Source: JBAZUK01 sp041661445 (GTDB lineage: Bacteria; Chlamydiota; Chlamydiia; Chlamydiales; SM23-39). From it: a stretch of DNA of 64,000 nucleotides. Location: assembly GCA_041661445.1 (NCBI GenBank), contig JBAZUK010000001.1, positions 248,001-312,000 on the forward strand. Direction: 5' to 3'. The notes under the pieces were generated by a model that saw only the letters and a program-made list of their open reading frames with translations, ran no database searches and had not been told where the DNA came from. Position numbers and translations under genes: made by a program. Each line of letters opens with the position of its first letter. The first letter of the stretch is position 1. This document shows, piece by piece, positions 8,171 to 15,033 of the stretch.

Positions 8171-8962
8171 ATGTCGTTGAAAAGAATTTTATTATTTCCT
8201 TTGATAATATTAATATCCTGTTCTTCTTTGGAAAACACAAAGAAAAAAAAACTGAAGGTAGAAGAGATAACAAGATTAAATAATGATGTTTTTTTTGAAT
8301 ATGATTGTTTTCAAAAAAACTCCCCTGTATATCCTTTTGAAACTGAAAAATCACTGTTTTCTAAAATAACTAAAGAGTTCTTCAGGTGTAAGGGGAATCA
8401 TTTAAATCCGGAAAGGATCGATGTTTCTGATAAAACTAAACTTTATACTGATTGCGATGGCATCTCAAAACATTCTCTTCCTTTAGTTCACGGCAAAGAG
8501 GGTGTATACACCGTTTTGATTGATGTCTTAAATTATATCCAGCAAAAGGTAAACAAAAAAGTAGTTATTACTTGCGGATCGCGCTGTCCAAAGCATAATA
8601 CTTATGCGGACATATCAGGAGATTCAAAAAATTCTAAGCATATGATTGGAGCCGAGGTTGATTTTTATGTTTTAGGTTATGAACAAAAACCGGAAAAAAT
8701 TATTGATATCATTCTTGAATTTTATGGAAAATCTTCAAAATATAAAAGCAGCGAAACCTCTTATATTTTCAAAAAAAATGAAGACGGGTCTTCTTGGAAA
8801 AATAAAGAAATTTCTATAAGTTTATGCAAGCATAATCAAAAAAGAGATTTTGATAACCGTCATCCTTATCCATACATTTCAATAGAAGTATTGTGGGATA
8901 GAATTACCGGTGAAAGAGTTGTTTGTAATTTGGAAAAAGCAAATAAATCTTATTTACAATAG
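8171..8962 (+). CDS. Lipoprotein with M15-type D-Ala-D-Ala peptidase-like domain
   Basis: 263 residues. The start MSLKRILLFPLIILISC gives a lipoprotein signal with lipobox LISC, lipid attachment at Cys17. From about residue 110 the sequence follows peptidase family M15 (VanY/DacA-like, M15_3): VVITCGSRCPKHNTYA matches the family's SGYR-P-N segment and SKHMIGAEVDFYV matches SxHxxGxAxD with zinc ligands His and Asp. A third ligand may be the H in NRHPYPYISIEV near the C-terminus. A role in trimming peptidoglycan stem peptides at the envelope is inferred. Last gene of the hpf run, 40 bases before tRNA-Leu. Confidence 0.65.
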   Translation: MSLKRILLFPLIILISCSSLENTKKKKLKVEEITRLNNDVFFEYDCFQKNSPVYPFETEKSLFSKITKEFFRCKGNHLNPERIDVSDKTKLYTDCDGISKHSLPLVHGKEGVYTVLIDVLNYIQQKVNKKVVITCGSRCPKHNTYADISGDSKNSKHMIGAEVDFYVLGYEQKPEKIIDIILEFYGKSSKYKSSETSYIFKKNEDGSSWKNKEISISLCKHNQKRDFDNRHPYPYISIEVLWDRITGERVVCNLEKANKSYLQ

Positions 8963-9002
8963 AAAAAAAAGATTTTTTTTTGCAAAATAGATCCTTTATT
9001 AT

Positions 9003-9086
9003 GCCGATGTGGCGAAGTTGGTAGACGCGGTAGATTCAAAATCTGCTTCTGCTTGCAGAGTGCTGGTTCGAGTCCAGTCATCGGCA
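9003..9086 (+). tRNA. tRNA-Leu (anticodon CAA)
   Basis: 84 bases with a long variable arm. Acceptor GCCGATG pairs with CATCGGC; anticodon stem GTAGA/TCTGC encloses TTCAAAA, giving CAA; T arm GGTTCGAGTCC; discriminator A; no encoded CCA. Confidence 0.93.
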
Positions 9087-9090
9087 TTTC

Positions 9091-9132
9091 ACCGGACAAA
9101 GTCTCTACAAAGATGTCTTGTCCGGTTTTTTT
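9091..9132 (+). terminator. Rho-independent terminator after tRNA-Leu
   Basis: ACCGGACAA (9091-9099) pairs with TTGTCCGGT (9118-9126), 9 perfect pairs, directly followed by a run of seven T. It begins 4 bases after the tRNA. Confidence 0.8.
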
Positions 9133-9393
9133 ATTTTCTAAGTTATTGTTTTTCTGAAGGATAAGATCTAGTGCAGGATTCAATGGGGTGGTTCGATAAC
9201 TTTCGTCTCTAAAATGCAGTTTTGCGGGGAATATCGAATCAAGAAGTTTCTGTTTGATTGCTATAGATGCTTGATCATAGAAGTTATGCAGGTTTTCTAA
9301 AAGAGGAATGCCATAACGACAGTATTTTATAAAATTAGTTTCTCCACTTTGTAGGATATCAATTTTTTTATTATTCTTCTGCAACCCACAGAT
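9100..9393 (-). pseudogene. Fragment: C-terminal tail of a serine site-specific recombinase
   Basis: Reading the minus strand, GIPLLENLHNFYDQ and then IKQKLLDSIFPAKLHF followed by YRTTPLNPALDLILQK match the C-terminal end typical of large serine recombinases (coiled-coil region, then a 'k-kll-sifPekl-f-----RT---n' ending). The resolvase catalytic domain and zinc ribbon are absent, and the open frame runs on without a stop through the tRNA-Leu terminator and the tRNA itself, so this is a remnant rather than a gene. The match is from memory of the family and needs a search. It suggests that a mobile element once ended beside tRNA-Leu. Confidence 0.5.
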
Positions 9394-9585
9394 AGCTCCC
9401 CAAAATGTTTTAACAACAACAGCTCCGATAGTCTTATCATGCAGACGAGCGACAAAGGCATAACTGGCCATTTTGCCGTCGTGACCAACTGTTTGTACGG
9501 CATGTTGACTGAAGCCCTGGTAGATTTGTTCTTCCAGTTCTTTTGTTAGAGACTCTTCTGTATAAACAATAGATTTGCTGGTAAG
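9394..9585 (-). pseudogene. Truncated GNAT acetyltransferase
   Basis: The minus-strand frame directly after the stop of the neighbouring GNAT gene reads TKELEEQIYQGFSQHAVQTV, then GHDGKMASYAFVARLHDKTI and GAVVVKTFWGA, the N-terminal half of a common GNAT subfamily. After FWGA the frame breaks; another frame gives YLWVAEE and then a stop, where the family continues with the acetyl-CoA site (R-G-x-G). The acetyl-CoA binding half is missing, and recombinase-like sequence follows instead. No start codon exists in frame between the upstream stop and ATG 9471. Confidence 0.6.
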
Positions 9586-10101
9586 TTAAGAGGTTTCACT
9601 TTTATCGGTAGAAGAATCTCTTAAAATACCTTGAGTTTGTGTCTTGTTATCAAAATATTTAATAAAGAAGGTTTTGGTTAATTGTGGATTGAAATTGTTT
9701 TTGCGTACAAATTCTACTTCGAACCCGCATTTTTTATAGAACTCGGGAGCAGCAAAATCAGAGGTCACAAGATTGATGTTATTATAGCCTTTTCCTTGAA
9801 AATGTATTTCTAATGCTCTTATTAGTTTTGTACCATAGCCTTGACCACGATATTTTTCATCGACCCACAGATCTTCGACATAAATTTCTGCAAATGCTGT
9901 ATAAGCTTCTAAAACTCCAACGACTTCATGGTCTTTGTTCTCAATTAAAATGAAGAATTTCTTGTAATTGCAAACGATTCCCTTGCTTATTTCATGCTTG
10001 ATGTGTCCTTGTTCTCTTTTGTTTTGGAGATCCTTTGACAATGTATCTATAAATCTAATTCCTAGATCGTTAGAGGTGTTTTCATTATTTTCTGCATTCA
10101 T
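9586..10101 (-). CDS. GNAT family N-acetyltransferase
   Basis: 171 residues. The GNAT core is complete: VGVLEAY (beta-4), IYVEDLWVDEKYRGQGYGTKLI with the acetyl-CoA pyrophosphate loop RGQGYG, and APEFYKKCGFEVEF. Acetyl acceptor unknown; the closest-looking relatives include small-molecule and aminoglycoside-type acetyltransferases, but nothing in the sequence decides this. Overlaps the upstream methyltransferase gene by 17 bases, so the two are co-transcribed. Its composition looks more GC-balanced than the flanking genes. Part of the islet beside tRNA-Leu. Confidence 0.8.
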   Translation of the reverse strand: MNAENNENTSNDLGIRFIDTLSKDLQNKREQGHIKHEISKGIVCNYKKFFILIENKDHEVVGVLEAYTAFAEIYVEDLWVDEKYRGQGYGTKLIRALEIHFQGKGYNNINLVTSDFAAPEFYKKCGFEVEFVRKNNFNPQLTKTFFIKYFDNKTQTQGILRDSSTDKSETS

Positions 10102-10870
10102 AGACTATTACCTTATCATCCGTATTAGGTTTAGCTCCTGAGACAAAGGTCTTAATCATCTGCACAGATTTAAAGCCAGCTTCTTTAATTAGCGAGCATA
10201 GTTCATTTGGTTTGTATACCCTTACTTGAAGTTTCTCAATTTCTGTTTGAATAATTGTATGCTCATCTATCAGTTCATATTTGCAGAAGGTTGTAATAAT
10301 GTTATTTTGAAGAGGAAGTGTTAACGTGTTAAGCATTATTATTTTTCCATCAGGTCTCTCTTGGATCTTTCCATTCCATATATTGCATAAAGGTGGTTCT
10401 GACGATGTTGTTTCTGCCTCAAAAACAAATATACCATCCTGTGAAAGGTGGTTATATGCTATCTTCAGAATTGTCTTTACTTCTTCCAAATTAGTGATGA
10501 GGCCAAAGGATCCACTTGGAATAAAGATAAGATTATACTTGATACTGTTATCGAGGTCTTGAAAAAAACCTTGCCAGACTAGAGGTTTTATACCCAAGCG
10601 AGATGATTTTTTATTTAGCTCATTTAGCATGAACTGACTGGCATCAAAACCCGCAATATCAAAGCCCATTTCTAAAAGGGGTAAAAGAAATCTGCCAGTA
10701 CCACACATTGGTTCTAAGATAGGACCTGATGCGTTTTGTGCATACTTAGCATAGAACGCAAATGCATCTTCTGGAGGATTTGGTTTGTCGAGGTCGTAGT
10801 ATTCGGTACACAGAGAGTAGTAGGTTGTTAGTTGTCGCTTGGATTTGATATGATTGTTATCATTTTGCAT
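10085..10870 (-). CDS. Class I SAM-dependent methyltransferase
   Basis: 261 residues. Motif I, ILEPMCGTGRFLLPLLE (about 52-68), and DIAGFDASQFML (motif II with the acidic SAM-ribose residue) define a Rossmann methyltransferase; IFIPSGSFGLI is motif IV-like. The N-terminal YYDLDKP-P-DAFAFYAKYA is typical of a bacterial small-molecule methyltransferase subfamily. Substrate unknown. First gene of a two-gene minus-strand operon with the GNAT gene. Both are likely acquired cargo of the decayed element beside tRNA-Leu (inference from context). Confidence 0.82.
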   Translation of the reverse strand: MQNDNNHIKSKRQLTTYYSLCTEYYDLDKPNPPEDAFAFYAKYAQNASGPILEPMCGTGRFLLPLLEMGFDIAGFDASQFMLNELNKKSSRLGIKPLVWQGFFQDLDNSIKYNLIFIPSGSFGLITNLEEVKTILKIAYNHLSQDGIFVFEAETTSSEPPLCNIWNGKIQERPDGKIIMLNTLTLPLQNNIITTFCKYELIDEHTIIQTEIEKLQVRVYKPNELCSLIKEAGFKSVQMIKTFVSGAKPNTDDKVIVYECRK

Positions 10871-10956
10871 TGCTATCTTTTAATTTCTTACTAACTTTTT
10901 TATAATTTGATTTTACCATATAATAATATATCTAAACAATTTCACATTTTAACCGA

Positions 10957-11399
10957 CCTCTAGGCGAAGATCAAGTAAATCCGGAAGTTTTCAGAGAAGA
11001 ATTAGAAAAAATCAAAAATTGTCGATGGTTTGCCCTAAACCGGATCTGTTTGCCTACGAAGGTAAAAAAACATTCTAGAGCTATGGTAAGACAGGGAAGT
11101 ATTGCTTTAATGTATGAAAAAATGGGCGGGGCAGGTATTTTATACAGGCAAACCATATTGCCGAGGCGTACAATCAGGCTATGAATAATTTCATAAGCTG
11201 CGATATTAAAAAACCTGAAGAAATTCTGATGGTGGGCGATACGCCGGAAATCGATATCCGCGTAGCTGGGCGCTTTAACATGCCCTCTGCTTTAATAACT
11301 CAAACAGGTATTATGGCAGATCGAAATGGATTAAAAAGATCATTAGAAGGTCTTGCTGTTGAGGATTTTTCGGATTATTTTATAAAGAGGCTATCTTGA
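10957..11399 (+). pseudogene. Decayed HAD hydrolase, subclass IIA (TIGR01459-like)
   Basis: Pieces of one protein appear in successive frames: VNPEVFREELEKIKNCRWFA, then NPDLFAYEGKKTF followed by an in-frame TAG, then MVRQGSIALMYEKMGGA, then AEAYNQAMNNFI continuing into an intact end (ILMVGDTPEIDI-VAGRFN...ALITQTG) that stops at 11399. This matches class IIA HAD hydrolases, which have a GKP-(x)n-Y and a GD-x-x-x-D-I motif. At least three frameshifts are present, and the N-terminal half with the nucleophile DxDG is missing, cut off where the acquired islet ends. The downstream HIT gene overlaps its stop codon, so they were once one operon. Confidence 0.8.
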
Positions 11400-11809
11400 T
11401 GACATTTACACTTCATGCAAATCTAGCTAAAAAGATATATATAACAGATCTTCCGCTTTGTTTAGTTTTATTGGAAGATGAAAAGAATTATCCTTGGCTT
11501 ATGCTTGTACCGCGTAAACCGAATATTTCCAGAACAATAGATTTATCGTTTTCCGATCAAATCCAGTTGATTAAAGAATTAGATTTTGTGCAGAGAATGA
11601 TGTGGAAAGAATTTAATCCTACGCAGATTAATATTGCTGCAATTGGAAATAAAACATCCCAATTGCACATTCACGTGATTGCAAGATATTTAAATGATCC
11701 TGCTTGGCCTAATACTGTCTGGGATCATTCCGTTCGTTCAAAATATGATGATCAGTCCAAATATTCTATGACTGAAAGATTGAAGCATTTGTTATCTGAA
11801 TATAGATAA
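11399..11809 (+). CDS. HIT domain protein (nucleotide hydrolase family)
   Basis: 136 residues from ATG 11399, overlapping the stop of the HAD pseudogene by one base. Contains PWLMLVPRKPNISR and QLHIHVIARY; the His-x-His-x-x-x part of the HIT triad is visible but the last histidine is replaced (LHIHVIAR), as in some diadenosine-tetraphosphate hydrolase-like members of this subgroup. Family members hydrolyse nucleoside phosphate or phosphoramidate bonds. Its translation may have depended on the now broken upstream gene. Confidence 0.8.
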   Translation: MTFTLHANLAKKIYITDLPLCLVLLEDEKNYPWLMLVPRKPNISRTIDLSFSDQIQLIKELDFVQRMMWKEFNPTQINIAAIGNKTSQLHIHVIARYLNDPAWPNTVWDHSVRSKYDDQSKYSMTERLKHLLSEYR

Positions 11810-11977
11810 TAAAGAAATTTTTCTCAGCTAATTAATCGTGCTTAGATTCTGTTTTTTTAAGTAACTTGGTTTCTTAAAAAAAATCATGAAATTCAATGAA
11901 TAAGTACAAGTTTTCAAATTAATCTTTCTATATTAATGGTTTTTTTATAATGTAAATAAAAAATATAAGATATTTTC

Positions 11978-12895
11978 TTGTCAGGGGTTATTGATATAGA
12001 ACCAAGCATAAAAGAGAAGATTTATTTTATAATAAATCCAAAATCAGGCACTTCCAATAAAAAAAATATTGAGAAATTGATTCATCGTTTTGTAGATGTT
12101 TCGAAATATCATTATGAAATTGAATATACGCATGGCCCTAATCATGCAACCTCTTTAAGCGCTAAAGCGGTAGAATTAGGTTATAATATAATTGTTGGAG
12201 TTGGTGGAGATGGAACAATTAATGAAGTTGCTAAAGGTTTAATAAATACGACATCGATTTTAGGAATAATTCCATGTGGTTCGGGCAATGGGGTGGCTAA
12301 CCATTTAAAAATCCCCAAAGATCCTATTCTTGCATTAAAATTGATCAATAGATCGACGTTTTCTATAATAGATACCGTAAATGTAAATGATAAATTTTTC
12401 TTAGGAATTGCTGGGATAGGCTTTGATGCTCATATAGCAGGGAAATTTGCTAATATGAAAAAAAGAGGTTTTTTATCTTATGCAAAACTGGTTTTATTGG
12501 AATTTTTTAAATATAAATCAAATAATTTTGAATTGATTATTGATGGAGATAGTATAAACAAAGAAGGATTTTTATTAAGTTTTGCTAAAAGCACACAATA
12601 TGGAAATGATATAAAAATAGCGCCGCTTGCAAAAATTGATGACGGGCATTTGCAGATAGCAATTTTGAAATATCCGCCGTTTTATGCAATCTTGGATATA
12701 ATTCTAAAGTTAAAAAACGGTTCAATTCATAAATCAAAATATTATGAAACCATTAAATGTAAGACTTTAATGGTAAAAAATTATAATACTCTTGCTCATT
12801 TAGATGGGGAACCGCATCATTTTGAGGGTCAGATGGATTTTAAAGTTTTTCCAAAATCCTTAAAAATAATCACGCCGCGGCATGTGATGAATTAA
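11978..12895 (+). CDS. Diacylglycerol/lipid kinase (YegS/BmrU/DgkB type)
   Basis: 305 residues. IYFIINPKSG starts the catalytic domain; GVGGDGTINEVAKGL is the nucleotide-binding GGDGT-N-E motif, and IPCGSGNGVANHL the second family motif. LAHLDGEP near the C-terminus is the conserved acidic LDGE segment. The family phosphorylates diacylglycerol, sphingoid or other lipids with ATP. No in-frame ATG precedes the conserved start and the only candidate seen is TTG 11978, without a clear ribosome site. Stand-alone gene with 168 bases of AT-rich sequence in front. Confidence 0.88.
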   Translation: MSGVIDIEPSIKEKIYFIINPKSGTSNKKNIEKLIHRFVDVSKYHYEIEYTHGPNHATSLSAKAVELGYNIIVGVGGDGTINEVAKGLINTTSILGIIPCGSGNGVANHLKIPKDPILALKLINRSTFSIIDTVNVNDKFFLGIAGIGFDAHIAGKFANMKKRGFLSYAKLVLLEFFKYKSNNFELIIDGDSINKEGFLLSFAKSTQYGNDIKIAPLAKIDDGHLQIAILKYPPFYAILDIILKLKNGSIHKSKYYETIKCKTLMVKNYNTLAHLDGEPHHFEGQMDFKVFPKSLKIITPRHVMN

Positions 12896-13116
12896 TTTTT
12901 TTATTAAAGTAATTTATTTAATCTTAAAAAAACGCAGGTTCAAAAGGGATATTTTCTTTGTTTTTTCTAATTTTTTCTGCATAATATGAGAAGCTATTAG
13001 CTGCTTAGCTTGAGAAAATAAAATTTTTAGACTTATTCTTTTTTTTATAAATATTTAATGTTTTCTAATGCAGAAGCTGATTTTTTTTATTATAAAGATA
13101 TTTAGGAGTTATTTTC

Positions 13117-14163
13117 ATGAAGATTAAAAGATACATTTTGATATCAGCCTTGTTTCTTTTCAACTTTGCGTATGCTTGTACGGATTTTATTTTAGTGGAT
13201 GAAGAAAAAAACATAGTTATCGGCAGGTCAATGGACTGCAGGCTCCCTCTTGATTATGAAATAGTAATAGTTCCTAAAAATCAAAAGAAAATCAGCCAGT
13301 TAGAAAATAACGAAAAGGGGATGAGCTGGACATCAAAATATGCTTATATAGGTATTACTATTTTAAATTCGGAACTTTTGGTAGATGGAATGAACGAAAA
13401 AGGTCTATCAATGGATGCCCTTTGGTTCGCAGATTCGAAATACCCGGCAAATATTACAAAGAATGAAAATACTCTCGCTCTCGAAGATATCAGTAATTGG
13501 ATTTTAGGTTCTTTTGCAAACGTTGATGAAGTTAAAGAAGGTTTGAAAAAAGTTAATTTTTGGGTTCATTATATTAATCAGGCTCAAAATGTTCCCAAAA
13601 TGCATTTTGCTTTTCATGATAAAGCCGGCAAAAGCATAGCTTTAGAATTTATTGATGGAAAAATGGAAGTTATTGATAACCCTGTCGGAGTATTGACAAA
13701 CAGCCCAAAATTAGATTGGCAAATGAAAAATTTAGGAAATTATATTCATTTATCTGCCTATAACCGGGATGCGGTCCAAGTTAACGGGACTATAATTACT
13801 CCAGATGAGCAGGGAACAGGCCTTTTAGGGATGCCAGGAGATTGGACTTCACCTTCACGTTTTGTTAAAATCGCTTATATTAAGAGTTTTGCAAAACCTG
13901 CTAAAAATGCTTTGGAAAATACCAATTTGGCTTTTCATATTTTAAATGTTGTGGATATCCCATATGGACTTATTAGACCGGCAAAAGATAGAAAAGATCT
14001 AGAATATACTCAATGGATTTCAGTTAAAGATCTGTCAAATCTAAAACTTTTTTATAGAACATACAATGATATGAATGTTTATTCTATTGATTTTTTAACC
14101 GAGCTGAAAAAGCTTAAAGACCAGAAAATAAAGATTCCCATGAATGGAACAAAAAAAGTTTAG
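13117..14163 (+). CDS. Choloylglycine hydrolase family (Ntn) linear amide hydrolase, exported
   Basis: 348 residues, ATG after TAGGAGT. Signal peptide MKIKRYILISALFLFNFAYA is followed directly by Cys21-TDF, so signal cleavage would expose the catalytic N-terminal cysteine; many exported penicillin V acylase-like members have this arrangement. Other family marks: IGRSMDCR (Arg and Asp of the active site), GMNEKGLSMDAL, GVLTNSPKLDWQ. Members cleave linear amide bonds in bile salts, penicillin V or N-acyl-homoserine lactones. The substrate here is unknown. Single gene, convergent with the next. Confidence 0.88.
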   Translation: MKIKRYILISALFLFNFAYACTDFILVDEEKNIVIGRSMDCRLPLDYEIVIVPKNQKKISQLENNEKGMSWTSKYAYIGITILNSELLVDGMNEKGLSMDALWFADSKYPANITKNENTLALEDISNWILGSFANVDEVKEGLKKVNFWVHYINQAQNVPKMHFAFHDKAGKSIALEFIDGKMEVIDNPVGVLTNSPKLDWQMKNLGNYIHLSAYNRDAVQVNGTIITPDEQGTGLLGMPGDWTSPSRFVKIAYIKSFAKPAKNALENTNLAFHILNVVDIPYGLIRPAKDRKDLEYTQWISVKDLSNLKLFYRTYNDMNVYSIDFLTELKKLKDQKIKIPMNGTKKV

Positions 14164-14189
14164 ATTATAGAAAAAATCCGAATAAAAAA

Positions 14190-14819
14190 TTATTTTTCTA
14201 TAATTTTCGCTACATCCAAATAGAAATAAGGTTCCCAGGTTCCATTTGATATGTTGTAATAATAATATAAACCCTCGGATTTGTAAGCAAATAGGCCTAT
14301 CGCAATTGACCCTATTGAAAAGGCAAGTGAAAGAAGTCTTTGTATGTTATCCTCGTTTTTTAAATTGTTTTTATAAGTAAAAATTCCTATTGCAATAGAA
14401 CCTATCAATAAAATCAGATAGGCTAAACTTTTTATGTTATTTTTTTTATTTAGCTCTTTTCCTTTGGAAGTAAATACTATTCCGATGCTGCTGCTAATTG
14501 TGTTATTTACATTGTTATAAAGATTTTCAAGAGCCTGATTAAAATTTTTAGCTTCATATCCCCATGTGTAACCCGCTTCTATTGAATAATAAGCAGTTTT
14601 CAATAAAGTAAATGGAGTGCAGCAGATATTTGCGATTACATCAGCTAAATAATAAGCTCTGGCAGGCAAGGTATCAACCCAAGACTGAAAATATTTTTTA
14701 TTATTAATTTCTTCAATAGATCGGCTTGTGTATTCATGCGCTTTTGTTAAAAATATTGTTGACATAAGTGCTCCAAGATTTATGCTAGAAATAATAAGAA
14801 TAGAAATAGATTTTTTCAA
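14190..14819 (-). CDS. Hypothetical membrane protein
   Basis: 209 residues if it starts at TTG 14819; the next start is ATG 14765. The N-terminus is a hydrophobic signal or anchor (SISILIISSINLGALM). Two further hydrophobic stretches repeat almost the same words, LLIGSIAIGIFTYK and SIGSIAIGLFAYK, suggesting an internal duplication of a membrane segment. I recognise no family. It stands alone between the amidase gene (convergent) and nifJ (divergent). A secreted or inclusion-membrane protein is possible in a chlamydia, but nothing proves it. Confidence 0.5.
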   Translation of the reverse strand: MKKSISILIISSINLGALMSTIFLTKAHEYTSRSIEEINNKKYFQSWVDTLPARAYYLADVIANICCTPFTLLKTAYYSIEAGYTWGYEAKNFNQALENLYNNVNNTISSSIGIVFTSKGKELNKKNNIKSLAYLILLIGSIAIGIFTYKNNLKNEDNIQRLLSLAFSIGSIAIGLFAYKSEGLYYYYNISNGTWEPYFYLDVAKIIEK

Positions 14820-15033
14820 TTAAATTAAAAATGATAATTATAAAAATAATATATAAAAAAATGATGGATAATTTTTTTTATATTAGATAAAAAGTGATTT
14901 TTTTAAAAAAAATAAAAAATAATTTCTAAAGAAAGAATAATATTTTTTTTAAATCAATGATTTGTTTTTGGTGTTTTTTTCGATATTCGATTAAAATGTA
15001 ATGTAAATCCATAGTAGATTTTAAGGAGACAAA

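Noticed and set aside
8950..9471. A 173-residue minus-strand open frame taken as one gene
   Set aside because: Its end is a translation of the tRNA-Leu gene and its terminator read backwards (the familiar MTGLEPAL artefact), and its beginning joins half a GNAT domain to a recombinase-like tail. Reported as two pseudogene pieces instead.
9003..10960. Element bounded by a duplicated tRNA-Leu 3' end (attL/attR)
   Set aside because: I looked for a second copy of the GGTTCGAGTCCAGTCATC segment up to the HAD pseudogene and found none, so boundaries are not defined by a repeat.
10971..11156. Minus-strand 61-residue open frame
   Set aside because: It is antisense to the HAD pseudogene, whose plus-strand pieces match a known family.
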